A DNA stretch of 64,000 nucleotides from Stappia sediminis (GCF_009826895.1 NZ_WUMV01000007.1:186001-250000); one strand, 5' to 3'. Positions 44,219 through 53,834 are shown, counted from the stretch's first letter. Translations and numbers: made by a program. Notes: generated by a model not told the origin, from the letters alone.

Positions 44219-44273
44219 GACCATTTCCTCCGTAGCAGGGTCCGGTCTCCGGACCCCGATTTGCTCCGCTGTC

Positions 44274-45161
44274 TCAGAGCTTGTTGACGGGCACTTTCAG
44301 GAAGCTTTGCCCCTGCTCGTCGGCGGGCGGCAGCTTGCCTGCGCGCATGTTCACCTGCAGCGAGGGGATGATGAGCTTCGGCATGTCGAGGGTGGCGTCG
44401 CGCGCCTCTCGCATGGCCACGAATTCCTCGCGGGTCTTGCCGCCGCCGACGTGGATGTTGTGCGCCTTTTCTTCGGCAACCGTGGTCTCCCACTGGATGT
44501 CGCGGCCGTTCGGCCCGTAGTCGTGGCACATGAAGAGGCGCGTCTCGCCTGGAAGGGCGAGCACCTTCTGGATGGAATCGTAAAGCTCGCCCGCATCGCC
44601 GCCTGGAAAGTCGGCCCGCGCGCTGCCGCCGTCGGGCATGAACAGCGTATCGCCGACAAACGCGGCATCGCCCACCACATGCGTCATGCAGGCCGGCGTA
44701 TGGCCGGGCGTATGCATGGCGAAGGCCTTCATCGTGCCGATTTCATAGGTGTCGCCATCGTCGAACAACCGGTCGAACTGGCTTCCGTCCCGCTGGAATT
44801 CGGTGCCTTCGTTGAAGACCTTGCCGAAAGTGTCCTGGACGATGGTGATGTTCTTGCCGATGCCGATCTTGCCGCCCAGTTCCTTCTGGATGTAGGGGGC
44901 CGCCGAAAGGTGGTCGGCATGGACGTGCGTCTCGATCAGCCATTCCAGCTTCAGGCCGTGGTCCTTGATGTAGGAGATGATCTCGTCGGCATGCTGGAAG
45001 GAGATCCGGCCTGCCGCATAGTCGATGTCCATGACGGAATCGACCACCGCGCAAGACTTCGACTTCGGGTCCTTCACGACATAGCTGATCGTATTGGTGG
45101 TCGGATCGAAGAATGCCTTGACCTCCGGCTTGACCGAAAGATCGACGGGATATGCACTCAT
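44274..45161 (-). CDS. Metallo-beta-lactamase fold protein, persulfide dioxygenase-like (Blh type)
   Basis: 295 residues. Metal motif THVHADHL (H79, H81, D83, H84), then MHTPGHTPACMTHVVGDAAFVGDTLF with further ligands and LFMCHDYGPNGRD. This matches the ETHE1/Blh group that oxidises glutathione persulfide to sulfite or hydrolyses related sulfur compounds. With the DUF442-SQR fusion encoded 56 bases downstream it forms a sulfide detoxification unit. ATG at 45161 with GGAGG 7 bases before; upstream in-frame codons to 45371 lack coding character. Confidence 0.92.
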   Translation of the reverse strand: MSAYPVDLSVKPEVKAFFDPTTNTISYVVKDPKSKSCAVVDSVMDIDYAAGRISFQHADEIISYIKDHGLKLEWLIETHVHADHLSAAPYIQKELGGKIGIGKNITIVQDTFGKVFNEGTEFQRDGSQFDRLFDDGDTYEIGTMKAFAMHTPGHTPACMTHVVGDAAFVGDTLFMPDGGSARADFPGGDAGELYDSIQKVLALPGETRLFMCHDYGPNGRDIQWETTVAEEKAHNIHVGGGKTREEFVAMREARDATLDMPKLIIPSLQVNMRAGKLPPADEQGQSFLKVPVNKL

Positions 45162-45457
45162 CGTAATACCTCCTGCAATTCGCCCGGACGCGCGGCGCGG
45201 CCGGATAATCGGCGCCCTTTGTCGCGTTGTATATCCGCATTTTGGCTTAGATGCGAATATTTGAATGTATTGGACCGAGATAGTAAGCGCATGGCACCCG
45301 CGCAAGTGGGAATTTACACCAACGGAACACGATTGCGGGAGCGGCAAACGCTTCTTTCGAAAGTGGCCCATCGCTCAGGAATAGGAATTGAGATTCGTCA
45401 ATGCGCGTTTGAACTCCAAAACCTTACCTTAGGAGAATATTCAAAGGGAGGTCTGCC
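45162..45457. other. Divergent region between the sulfide operon and a universal stress gene
   Basis: 296 bases holding two divergent promoters. The inverted repeat at 45231-45260 is the only clear signal (separate entry). The part 45240-45280 is AT-rich. No gene is seen. Confidence 0.5.
45231..45260. promoter_or_regulatory. Imperfect inverted repeat, candidate operator of the sulfide operon
   Basis: atatccgcat and atgcgaatat (9 of 10 positions matching as an inverted repeat) with a 10-base spacer, 70 bases before the metallo-beta-lactamase-fold gene. In Agrobacterium and Xylella such operons are repressed by the ArsR-type persulfide sensor BigR at an AT-rich palindrome. No bigR gene lies in the window, so the link is inferred from the neighbourhood only. 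Confidence 0.45.
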
Positions 45458-45991
45458 GTGATCAAGAAGGTTCTCATTGCAACGGATGGATCCGACCATG
45501 CCAAGAAGGCAGTCGCATTCGGATCGGACATCGCCTCGAAGTACGGTGCCGACGTCGTGCTCGTTCATGTCCTCTTGCGCGGCGAGGTGTCGGAAGACCT
45601 GATGCACATGGCGGAGGTGGAGCAACTGATGGGCGAAGGCGGCAAGCCCCTGTCGGAGGCTTTTGCTTCCGTTCCTGTCGGGCGCTTTCCCGCCGATATC
45701 ACCTTCACCCCGGAAAACCCGAACGTTCCCTACCGGGTCCTTGAGGCCGTCGGCGAGCAGGTGCTCGACCAGGCGGAAAGGATCGCGAAGGAACACGGCG
45801 CGACGAAAGTCTCAAGACGCATCGAGGACGGCAAGCCCGTCGACCGTATTCTCGATGCGGTCAACTCGGAAGGGGCCGATCTGCTGGTTACCGGCACGCG
45901 CGGGCTTTCGAACGTGAAGTCGATGATGGTCGGCAGCGTGTCGCACAAGCTGTCGCACATGTCGCCCGTCACCTGCATCTCGGTGCGGTAA
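45458..45991 (+). CDS. Universal stress protein
   Basis: 177 residues, one UspA domain: MIKKVLIATDGSDHAKKAVAFGSDIASKYGADVVLVHVLL at the start and the ATP-binding GTRGLSNVKSMMVGSVSHKLSHMSPVTCISVR (G-x2-G-x9-G-S) at the end. ATP binding is expected. There is an insert of about 35 residues after the first strand-helix pair. GTG start with GGGAGG 7 bases upstream. Divergent from the sulfide operon. Confidence 0.92.
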   Translation: MIKKVLIATDGSDHAKKAVAFGSDIASKYGADVVLVHVLLRGEVSEDLMHMAEVEQLMGEGGKPLSEAFASVPVGRFPADITFTPENPNVPYRVLEAVGEQVLDQAERIAKEHGATKVSRRIEDGKPVDRILDAVNSEGADLLVTGTRGLSNVKSMMVGSVSHKLSHMSPVTCISVR

Positions 45992-46002
45992 GGCTATACG
46001 GC

Positions 46003-46809
46003 TCACTCGAAGCGCAGCGTAAGTCCCTCAAGTGGCAGCCCGTCGAATTGTGTCGACCATGTTTCGCCAGGCACGACGGGCATTGCGCGCGTCAGTGTGC
46101 CCGTGGAGATGATCTCGCCGGGCAGAAGTGGCGGTGCGGCCGGGTCGTCGGCCAGAACCGCTGCCAAATGACGAAGGGCAGCAAGCGGGCCGCCATCGAG
46201 AACGTTTGACGAAACGCCTTCGTCAACGGCCTCGCCATTGCAGAAGAGCGTTATTCGGAAATTCGCCAGCCGCCTGCGCCAGTCGTCACGGATCTCCGGG
46301 GTGATTTCGGAAAAAGGGCCGTGAACCAGCGCGCCATGCAGCGCGAAGGCAGCCACCGTGTCGGCGGCCTGGAAGCGCCAGCCGGCGAAGAGCGACTGTA
46401 CGATCTCGAAGCTGTGCGCCACATGAGAGATGCAGCCCATCAATTCGGCCTCGCTCATGGCTGGCGAAGGCGCTTTCCCGAGCTTCAGGAGGATTTCCGG
46501 TTCGATCCTCGGCTCCACCAGCGCGTCGAGCGAAAGGCTCTCAGCGCCGGGTTTCACGGTTGTGGAATAAACGGGACCCCAGATCGGCGCATAGACCTTG
46601 TATTCGTCCCAGATCGTGCGGTTGGTGAAGCCGATTTTTCGCCCGACAGGTATCTCGCCGCGTTCCTGCCGCAAGCGGGTGATTTCCCCCGAGACCCGAT
46701 AGGCCGCCTTGTGGTCGAAACCGCTGTGCCGCCCGGTAATGCAGGGGATCTGCCGCTTCTCGTCGAGAGCCGCGAGGATTTCGCGGGCGATCGTCGCTTC
46801 TTCCGTCAT
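46003..46809 (-). CDS. 2-keto-4-pentenoate hydratase / FAH-family hydratase or decarboxylase
   Basis: 268 residues. The fold of the hydratase (MhpD/HpcG/DmpE) family: GRKIGFTNRTIWDEYKVYAPIWGPVYS, RIEPEILLKLGKAPS (metal-binding Glu residues), FEIVQSLFAGWRFQAADTVAAFALHGALVHGP, ISTGTLTRAMPVVPGETW. Members hydrate 2-oxo-dienoates or decarboxylate 2-oxo-enoates in aromatic meta-cleavage. No other meta-cleavage gene is nearby, so the role is uncertain. Starts 12 bases downstream of the protease gene stop, perhaps co-transcribed. Confidence 0.8.
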   Translation of the reverse strand: MTEEATIAREILAALDEKRQIPCITGRHSGFDHKAAYRVSGEITRLRQERGEIPVGRKIGFTNRTIWDEYKVYAPIWGPVYSTTVKPGAESLSLDALVEPRIEPEILLKLGKAPSPAMSEAELMGCISHVAHSFEIVQSLFAGWRFQAADTVAAFALHGALVHGPFSEITPEIRDDWRRRLANFRITLFCNGEAVDEGVSSNVLDGGPLAALRHLAAVLADDPAAPPLLPGEIISTGTLTRAMPVVPGETWSTQFDGLPLEGLTLRFE

Positions 46810-46821
46810 GGCCTCATCCGC

Positions 46822-47745
46822 TCACTTTGCTTTTTCGGGCGCGCGGCCCGGCAAGCCGGCCCTGCCACTTTCATCCGCGCTCTGTTGATCTCCTGCCCGA
46901 AGCCGGCGTGCGGCATCCAGCATTTCGCCGACGGGCGTCGCCAGCCGAATGAAACCATCCTCGCCCACGCCCGCGCCGCTGTGAACCGCGATGATGGAGA
47001 CTTTGCCACCCTCCATCAATAGGACGGGCGCGCCGGAATCTCCCGCCATGACGGCGCATTCATGGGCAAACAACCGGTTGTCGTTGAGAAAGCCCGTCAT
47101 GCCGCAATCCTCGTCGACCGAAAGCACATGTTCGCGGACGTGCGGATATCCGGCCACTACGATGCGCCCACCCCGGGCAAGCGCATTTTCGAGTTCGCTC
47201 TCATCGAGCGCGGACAAGCCCAGATAGCCGACTTCGGCGCCGATGGCGTCGCTCAGCTCGACGATCGCCCAGTCGTCGCCGGGGTCGTAGTCAAACGGCC
47301 TCGTTTCCCCGTCCTCATCGGGTAGGTAGATCTTTGCTCCGGTCGAATGGGCGGAATAGCCGCCGCGCTGATAGCCGGCAAGAAAGTGCAGGTCTTCAGG
47401 GTCGACCCAGCCGATATAAGGACCGACGTAAAGGCAGTGCGCGGACGTCAGAACAAACCGTTCGCCGATAAGCGTCGCCGTGCAGTACCGCCTGACGCGG
47501 TATGCGGAAAAGTTGAGCCGCCCGATCGCGCTCCAGGGGTAGACGCCGGCATCGACGATTGCGCGTGCCTTCACCTCGTCGCAGCCGGCAGCTAGCTCAC
47601 GGCCGCTGCCGCACAGGGCGTTGAGAGCGGGAACGAACTGCGCGGGCGGCTTTGTCTCCTGCGCCATGGCCACTTCGGCGAACGGAATCAGAAGCGCCAT
47701 GCAGGCGATCAACAGGCACCCAGATTGCCGAACGCACGGCACCAT
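46822..47745 (-). CDS. Secreted trypsin-like serine protease
   Basis: 307 residues. Signal peptide (about 1-28, ending AEVAMA), then a chymotrypsin-fold domain with the triad H103 (LTSAHC), D158 (GDDWAIVEL) and S237 (GDSGAPV). Cysteines in YCTATL/SAHC, DEDCG/HEC suggest disulfides, fitting a periplasmic or secreted enzyme. The C-terminus has a charged, low-complexity tail. Family S1, V8/trypsin-like; the target is unknown. ATG at 47745 with GGGAGG 8 bases upstream. Confidence 0.88.
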   Translation of the reverse strand: MVPCVRQSGCLLIACMALLIPFAEVAMAQETKPPAQFVPALNALCGSGRELAAGCDEVKARAIVDAGVYPWSAIGRLNFSAYRVRRYCTATLIGERFVLTSAHCLYVGPYIGWVDPEDLHFLAGYQRGGYSAHSTGAKIYLPDEDGETRPFDYDPGDDWAIVELSDAIGAEVGYLGLSALDESELENALARGGRIVVAGYPHVREHVLSVDEDCGMTGFLNDNRLFAHECAVMAGDSGAPVLLMEGGKVSIIAVHSGAGVGEDGFIRLATPVGEMLDAARRLRAGDQQSADESGRAGLPGRAPEKAK

Positions 47746-47796
47746 CGCGCAAACCTCCCGGATAAGATGGTCCGAGGATATCCGGATCGTTTCTCC

Positions 47797-48687
47797 TTAT
47801 GAACACCCGATGGCCACGGCGAATGGATATTGATCCGCCTCTTTCCGCTCCTGCGTCACCAACCCGGAAAACGTATCGACCAGATCTTTTGCCGCCTGCG
47901 ACAGTTCGCGCCGGCGGGCCTTGACGGTAAGGAACGTGGGCTCCACCGCAGGAAAGCCGTCATGTTCGCTGAGCTTGCGAATACCGGATATCCGGTCGGT
48001 TTCCGCCAGCAGCGCCACGCCGAGCCCGCTTTTCACCGCGGCCCGCACCCCTGACCAATTGGGGCTTTCATAGGCAATGCGCCAGCCCACGCCCGCTGCC
48101 TCAAGGGCTTGCGTTGCCCGCGCGCGGTAGGAACACCCATCTGGAAACGCGATCAGCGGCACGGGACGCTCGTCAATCCCGCCCGCCTCCTTTCCGGCGA
48201 CCCACGACAAAGGTTCAAGCCAGCACGCCAAAGCATCGCGAGGTGGAGCCGTTTCCTTGACGACCGCGATATCGAGATGCCCGTCTTCAAGACGCCGTTG
48301 CAACTCGACACTGGGCGCCGCGACCACGTTCAACCGCACGGCGCGGTGCTTCGCGGCAAAGCGCGCAAGCACCTCCGGCAGCCTTTGGACGGCGAAATCT
48401 TCCGGGATCCCGACATGAAGAAACTCCCTGTCCTTGTCGCGAAGGGCTGCCCGTCCCTCCTCGTCGATTGCAAGCATGCGCCTTGCATAGAGGAGATAAC
48501 GTTCGCCTTCCTCGGTCAGCCTCACCCGGCGCGTATCCCTGTCGAAGAGCACCGTCTCCAGATAGCGTTCCAGCCGGCCCACCTGCTGGCTGATGGTCGA
48601 CTGCGTCTTGTGGATGCGTGCAGCGGCATGCGTGAAGCTGCTGGCTTCCGCCACAGCGACAAAGGCGCGCAACAGGTCGAGTTCCAT
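47797..48687 (-). CDS. LysR-family transcriptional regulator
   Basis: 296 residues. Helix-turn-helix at 1-60 (MELDLLRAFVAVAEASSFTHAAARIHKTQSTISQQVGRLERYLETVLFDRD) and a two-lobed ligand-binding domain. It is divergent from the EamA exporter gene, the usual arrangement in which LysR controls the exporter in response to an amino acid or related compound. ATG at 48687 chosen to match family start; a TTG lies at 48708. Confidence 0.9.
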   Translation of the reverse strand: MELDLLRAFVAVAEASSFTHAAARIHKTQSTISQQVGRLERYLETVLFDRDTRRVRLTEEGERYLLYARRMLAIDEEGRAALRDKDREFLHVGIPEDFAVQRLPEVLARFAAKHRAVRLNVVAAPSVELQRRLEDGHLDIAVVKETAPPRDALACWLEPLSWVAGKEAGGIDERPVPLIAFPDGCSYRARATQALEAAGVGWRIAYESPNWSGVRAAVKSGLGVALLAETDRISGIRKLSEHDGFPAVEPTFLTVKARRRELSQAAKDLVDTFSGLVTQERKEADQYPFAVAIGCS

Positions 48688-48794
48688 GCGATTAATCCAT
48701 ATTTCCAATAGATGTGACGTATTAATTTAATTTCTCAATTTCTCGACGCAATGCCTAAATGGCGCCCCGCTGCCAATGATCGAAGGTGTCGTCC

Positions 48795-49715
48795 GTGCCC
48801 CGCATATCGCCTGGAAGCTCCGCCTATCTCGGGCTGGTCCTGCTGTTCTGCCTGACCTGGAGTTCCGCTTTCCCGATTGTCAAATTCTCGCTCGCGGTCT
48901 CGCCGCCGGTCCTGTTTCTAGGGCTGCGGTTTCTGCTGGCCGCCGTTCTGTTGCTTGCCTGGGCGTGGTGGCGAGGGGACCTCGCGGGCCTTGGTCGCGG
49001 CTGCTGGGGGTGGTTGTTTGTCCTCGGGCTCCTCAATCAGGCCGGATACAACGGCATGACGTGGCTCGGCATGGGCGAGGTGTCTTCCGGCCTTGCGACG
49101 ATCATCATAAGCATGAACCCGATCCTGATTGCCTTCGCCGCATCCCTCGTGCTGGGCGAGGCGCTGACGCTACGCCGTTTCGCAGGCCTGCTGCTGGGTC
49201 TCATCGGCGTGGTCATCGTGGTTCGCGGACGCATGAGCGGGGAAGGAGAAGACGTCGGCGGCATTATTCTCGTCACGCTCGGGCTCGTCTCCCTCGTTTC
49301 GGGCACGGTCCTCTTCAAACGGTGGACGCCCCGCGTCAGCCTGCCGGCCCTCGTCGGCGGGCAGTCGCTTGCGGCCGGTGCCGCGTTGCTCGCGACAGGC
49401 CTGATCATCGAAAACCCGTCGCAGATCGTCGTCGGCCCCAATCTGTGGGTCGCGCTCGCCTATAACGTTTTCGTGGTCTCAATAGGCGCCTTCCTGCTCT
49501 GGTTCCTTCTGCTTCGCCTCGGCAGTGCCGTCTCCGCCAGCGCCCTGCATTTCCTCATGCCGCCGCTCGGCCTCCTGTTCGGCTGGGCGCTGCTTGGCGA
49601 GCCCGTGCTTGCGCAAGACCTCGCCGGCGTCATTCCCATCGGCATCGGCATCTGGCTCGTCACCCGCGCGCAGCCTGCGGTTCGCACGCAGGAAACAGCC
49701 TCTTCAACGGCGTGA
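48795..49715 (+). CDS. EamA/DMT family exporter
   Basis: About 306 residues with ten membrane segments in two EamA repeats: FCLTWSSAFPIVKFSLAVSPPVLFLGLRFLLAAVLLLAW in the first and VSASALHFLMPPLGLLFGWALLGEPVLAQDLAGVIPIGIGIWLV in the second. The family exports amino acids and metabolites across the cytoplasmic membrane. GTG at 48795 has GAAGG 8 bases before; a GTG at 48786 is also in frame. Confidence 0.88.
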   Translation: MPRISPGSSAYLGLVLLFCLTWSSAFPIVKFSLAVSPPVLFLGLRFLLAAVLLLAWAWWRGDLAGLGRGCWGWLFVLGLLNQAGYNGMTWLGMGEVSSGLATIIISMNPILIAFAASLVLGEALTLRRFAGLLLGLIGVVIVVRGRMSGEGEDVGGIILVTLGLVSLVSGTVLFKRWTPRVSLPALVGGQSLAAGAALLATGLIIENPSQIVVGPNLWVALAYNVFVVSIGAFLLWFLLLRLGSAVSASALHFLMPPLGLLFGWALLGEPVLAQDLAGVIPIGIGIWLVTRAQPAVRTQETASSTA

Positions 49716-50003
49716 TCGGGCATGCCCGCTACCCGACACTGGATGCCTCGTCGACACCGCGAGAGCAAGGAAGATGCCGCGTTCGAACAGGCCAATTCGA
49801 GCTTTTTTCGTGATCCGATATCATCATACTTACGTAACGGAACTTATCGGGCGCGAATACTGGACGCTCTTGGCGTATGTGTCCGGGCACTGTGTCCGTG
49901 ACCGAGAGCAATTTATGTATCGCCGGGAGTGTCAACCAGTCCGTATGTAATTCGTTCGGCGACAAACGCTCTGACCGTTACCAAGACGCAGAAAGGATAT
50001 GCC

Positions 50004-51584
50004 ATGCGTATTTTCGCGCTTGTCAGTGCTTTGGCCATGGTGATCTGTGCCGGCTCCGCCTTCGCTCAGGACCGGCAACGGCCGAATATTCTGGTCATCT
50101 GGGGTGACGATGTCGGCTGGTCCAATTTGTCCTCCTATGGCAATACCGTCATGGGCTACAGGACGCCCAACATCGACAGGATCGCCACTGAAGGGATCAA
50201 GTTCGTCGATCATTACGCCCAGCCCTCGTGCACCGCGGGCCGCGCGGCTTTCATCACGGGGCAATATCCGATCCGCTCCGGCATGACGACGGTGGGCCAG
50301 CCCGGTTCGGCGCTCGGGCTGCAGGCGGCTTCGCCTTCTCTCGCGGAAGAACTTAAGAAGATCGGTTATCGCACCGCCCAGTTCGGCAAGAACCATCTTG
50401 GCGACCGCAACGAGCACCTGCCGACCGTCCACGGCTTCGATGAGTTCTTCGGGAACCTCTATCACCTCAACACGCAGGAAGAAGCCGAACAGCGCGACTA
50501 TCAGCGCTTCGGAGCGGCTTTCTCCGGCAGTCTGGAGGAATACGAAAGCCGCTTCGGCACGCGCGGGGTGCTGCACAGCTTCGCGACGGAAGAGGACGAC
50601 CCGACCGAGGATCCGCGCTTCGGGCGCGTCGGCAAGCAGACCATCACCGACACCGGCCCGCTGACCCAGGAACGCATGAAGAATTTCGACGCCGGCGAGG
50701 TGATACCCAAGGCGCTCGATTTCATGGGTTCGGCAAATGCGGCGGGCGAGCCTTTCTTCGTTTGGCTCAATCCAAGCCGCATGCATCTCTACACCAGGCT
50801 CAACGACGAGTGGCGCTATGCCGCGGAGGAATTCACCTCCGAGTCCGATCTGTACGGCTCGGGCCTTTTGCAGCACGACCATGATATCGGGCTGGTGCTC
50901 GACTGGCTGGATGAAAACGGCCTGACGGAAAACACCATCGTCTGGTACTCCACCGACAACGGGCCTGAGCACAATTCCTGGCCGCATGGCGGCACGACCC
51001 CGTTCCGCGGCGAGAAGATGACGACCTATGAGGGCGGTGTCCGCGTTCCTTCGATGGTCCGCTGGCCCGGCGAACTGGAAGCCGGCAGGGTGCTCAACGG
51101 CATCCAGGCGCATCAGGACATGTTTACGACGCTCGCCGCCGCAGCCGGTATCGAGGACGTCAACGCCGATGTGCTGGCAAGCAAGAACCAGTATATCGAC
51201 GGTGTAAACAACCTGGCCTACTGGAAGGGCGAACAGGGCAATTCCAACCGCGATCACATCTTCCACTACTACGAGAGCAAGCTCATGGCCGTCAGGATGG
51301 GGCCGTGGAAAATGCATTTCTCGACCAAGGAAGACTATTACGACACGATCGAGGCCCGCACGGCGCCGCTGGTGTTCAACATCCGCATGGACCCTTACGA
51401 AAGCTACGACACGACCGACGCCTACGGTCATCTCATGCAGAAGGTGTCATGGCTGATGCAGCCCATGGGCGTGCTCATGCAGCAGCATCTCCAGACGCTG
51501 GCGGATTACCCGCCGGTGCAGGGCGGTGCCTCCTTCGACATGTCGAATGTCGTCGAGCAATTCATCAACAGCCCGAGACAGTAG
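50004..51584 (+). CDS. Arylsulfatase (formylglycine-dependent sulfatase)
   Basis: 526 residues. Signal peptide ([21 protein letters not shown]). Sulfatase domain with metal-binding D35-D36 ([13 protein letters not shown]), the formylglycine motif C76-T-A-G-R80 ([21 protein letters not shown]), KNHLGD, and [43 protein letters not shown]. It should hydrolyse sulfate esters in the periplasm after conversion of C76 to formylglycine. The maturase is not in the window. ATG at 50004 with AAAGGAT upstream; the frame is open to 49929. Confidence 0.93.
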   Translation: MRIFALVSALAMVICAGSAFAQDRQRPNILVIWGDDVGWSNLSSYGNTVMGYRTPNIDRIATEGIKFVDHYAQPSCTAGRAAFITGQYPIRSGMTTVGQPGSALGLQAASPSLAEELKKIGYRTAQFGKNHLGDRNEHLPTVHGFDEFFGNLYHLNTQEEAEQRDYQRFGAAFSGSLEEYESRFGTRGVLHSFATEEDDPTEDPRFGRVGKQTITDTGPLTQERMKNFDAGEVIPKALDFMGSANAAGEPFFVWLNPSRMHLYTRLNDEWRYAAEEFTSESDLYGSGLLQHDHDIGLVLDWLDENGLTENTIVWYSTDNGPEHNSWPHGGTTPFRGEKMTTYEGGVRVPSMVRWPGELEAGRVLNGIQAHQDMFTTLAAAAGIEDVNADVLASKNQYIDGVNNLAYWKGEQGNSNRDHIFHYYESKLMAVRMGPWKMHFSTKEDYYDTIEARTAPLVFNIRMDPYESYDTTDAYGHLMQKVSWLMQPMGVLMQQHLQTLADYPPVQGGASFDMSNVVEQFINSPRQ

Positions 51585-51791
51585 ACGGCAGATAAAACTC
51601 CGCCGGCCCGGAGCGATCCGGGCCGGACAACTCGCCGCATTCCTCGCCGCGCCGCAAACGACCGCTCTGCCCCCGTTCGAAACTTTCAGGCCATCTCGCG
51701 GTGGAGACAGGGCCGGCCGGTCCGTGCCGCCGCATGTCCGCATTTCCCAAGTTCGCTAGGAAATAGCTGTTGGGTCGGCTAGACTTGACGT

Positions 51792-53099
51792 TTGTGGGGT
51801 ATTCGCGAGATCCGATCGGTGGTCGCAAGTACAGATCCATATGCCGGCGACGGCCGGGCGCTGAAAAACTTTCGGGAGCGCGAAGACGCGACCCGCGAAA
51901 TACTTGAGGTTATCAGCCGCTCCCGCGACGATGAAAAACCCGTCTTCGACACGATCCTGCGAAGCGCTCTGCGTTTATGCGAGGTCGATATGTCGGTCCT
52001 GGCGATGCTCAACGAGGAGGGCACGCACCTCGAGCTGACGGCGAGCGCGGGGGCGCAGTTCGTGGCATTGAAGCCAGGAGAAGACAGGTGGCCGGTCGAC
52101 AGCAACCTGACTGTTGCCCGTGCGGTTCGCGAGCGCCGAAACATAGTGACCGAGGATCTGCGCGACGATGACGTTTATCGCCAGGGCAATCCGACGCGGG
52201 TTGCGCTTGTCGAGAAAGAGGGCATGCGCTCCCAATTGGTGATCCCGCTCATGAGCGGCGAGCGGGCCATCGGCTCTTTTGTCTTGCAGCGGCGAAAGAA
52301 GCGATCTTTCACGCAAAATGAAATCACCCTTCTCCAGTCTTTCGCCGCGCAAGCCGTGATCGCGATAGAAAACGTGCGGCAATTCAAGGCGCTTGAACGC
52401 CTCAACGAAGAGCTGAGCGACCGGGTCGAGCAACAGGTCAGCCAGATCGAACGCATGAGCCGGTTGAAGCGTTTCCTGCCTGCCGCGGTTGCCGATACCA
52501 TCGTCAGCCAGGGCTCGGACAAGGTGCTGTCCAGCCACCGGGCGCTGCTTGGGGTTTTGTTCTGCGACATCCGCGGGTTTACGGCGTTTTGTGAAACTGC
52601 GGAACCGGAGGAGACCATAGAAGTTCTCCAGACCTATCACGAGGAGATGGGCAAACTTATCAATGCGTACGGCGCAGGGGTCGATCACCGCATGGGCGAT
52701 GGCATCATGGTGCTCTTCAACGATCCGCTGCCCTGTGACGACCCGGCAAGCGACGCTGTTCGACTGGCAATCGCCATGCGCGAGCGGATGGCCGAGTTGA
52801 GCGCGCAATGGAAACGCCTGGGTTACCGGCTTGGATTCGGCGTCGGTATCTCGCTGGGATATGCCACGGTCGGAATGGTCGGCTTCGAAGGCAGGTTCGA
52901 CTACACGGCGTCAGGAACGGCGATCAACCTTGCCGCCCGCCTTTGCGACGAAGCCGAAGACGGCGAAATTCTCCTAAGCCCGCGCGCCGGCATCGCGGTG
53001 GAGGATGCCTATCGGCTTGAATCCCGGGGTGAGATAAGCCTCAAGGGTATCAGGGAGCCGCTGGAGGTCTTCAGACTGGGCGGCACCGCCGCAACATAG
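51792..53099 (+). CDS. GAF-domain adenylate cyclase (class III)
   Basis: Up to 435 residues. GAF domain about 38-200 (PVFDTILRSALRLCEVDMSVLAMLNEEG ... GERAIGSFVLQRRKKRSFTQNEITLLQSFAAQAVIAIEN), a short coiled linker (LERLNEELSDRVEQQVSQIERM) and a class III cyclase domain. Metal-binding aspartates are in LFCDIRGFTAF and MGDGIMVLF; FDYTASGTAINLAARL carries the Asp used for adenine recognition and the Asn/Arg pair. An active cAMP-forming enzyme is expected. No membrane segment. The start is uncertain: TTG at 51792 or GTG at 51819, both without a good ribosome site. Confidence 0.85.
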   Translation: MWGIREIRSVVASTDPYAGDGRALKNFREREDATREILEVISRSRDDEKPVFDTILRSALRLCEVDMSVLAMLNEEGTHLELTASAGAQFVALKPGEDRWPVDSNLTVARAVRERRNIVTEDLRDDDVYRQGNPTRVALVEKEGMRSQLVIPLMSGERAIGSFVLQRRKKRSFTQNEITLLQSFAAQAVIAIENVRQFKALERLNEELSDRVEQQVSQIERMSRLKRFLPAAVADTIVSQGSDKVLSSHRALLGVLFCDIRGFTAFCETAEPEETIEVLQTYHEEMGKLINAYGAGVDHRMGDGIMVLFNDPLPCDDPASDAVRLAIAMRERMAELSAQWKRLGYRLGFGVGISLGYATVGMVGFEGRFDYTASGTAINLAARLCDEAEDGEILLSPRAGIAVEDAYRLESRGEISLKGIREPLEVFRLGGTAAT

Positions 53100-53120
53100 T
53101 CGGCGAACGACCGCATTTGA

Positions 53121-53834
53121 CTAATCAAGATCTGAGAACCTCGGCGATCCCGGCGCAAGCTGGAGAGCTTCGATTATTGCTTCCAAATGTGCGCGCATTT
53201 CACCTTCCGCCGCCTTGGTGTCCCTGTTTTTGATCGCAACCACGATGCGCTGATGCTGGTCGCTGTGCTGCCCCTTGAACTCTCTGATGCCAATGTGTCG
53301 ATACGTTCGATCCCATTGCGTTTGCCAGGTAGACCGACGCCTTGCTTCCGAGAGGAAGGTCAGGATCGAATACAGGATCGGGTTTTTCGCCACCTCTGCG
53401 ATCGTTCGGTGAAAGATGTCATCCGCCTGCTGACATTCGAACCTGTCATGACCGGCACGCCCGACCGCGACACATTCATTCAGCTTGGCAATATCCGCCG
53501 CCGTCGCTTTGCGTGCCGCTTCTGCCGCCACGGCTGGCTCGATCAGGTATCTAGCCTGCACCAGTTCCTGAACGGACGTCGCCTGAACCAAAAGGCTTTC
53601 CCTGCGCAGGGCCGCGCCGGGCCTTGGACCGCAAAACGTCCCTTGGCCGACGTGACGCCAAACCTCGTTCTCTTCTTCAAGCACAAGCAGAGCACGCCGC
53701 AGGGTTTCGCGGCTGCAAGAAAACTGCCGCGCCAATTCCCGCTCAGGCGGCAACCTGTCGCCTACAGCCATCCCGCCGGAATGCAAAAGCTCCCGAAGCA
53801 ATGTGAGAACGGTTGATGTCTTCGTGTTTCGCAT
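53121..53834 (-). CDS. GntR-family regulator (FCD class)
   Basis: 237 residues. Winged helix TVLTLLRELLHSGGMAVGDRLPPERELARQFSCSRETLRRALLVLEEENEVWRHVGQGTF, then an FCD domain (ARYLIEPAVAAEAARKATAADIAKLNECV, ADDIFHRTIAEVAKNPILYSIL, SDQHQRIVVAIKNRDTKAAEGEMRAHLEAIIEAL) with the metal-binding Asp and His residues. It is divergent from two TauE/SafE-type exporter genes and probably controls them. ATG at 53834; the frame is open to 53966 but upstream codons run across the operator region. Confidence 0.88.
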   Translation of the reverse strand: MRNTKTSTVLTLLRELLHSGGMAVGDRLPPERELARQFSCSRETLRRALLVLEEENEVWRHVGQGTFCGPRPGAALRRESLLVQATSVQELVQARYLIEPAVAAEAARKATAADIAKLNECVAVGRAGHDRFECQQADDIFHRTIAEVAKNPILYSILTFLSEARRRSTWQTQWDRTYRHIGIREFKGQHSDQHQRIVVAIKNRDTKAAEGEMRAHLEAIIEALQLAPGSPRFSDLD

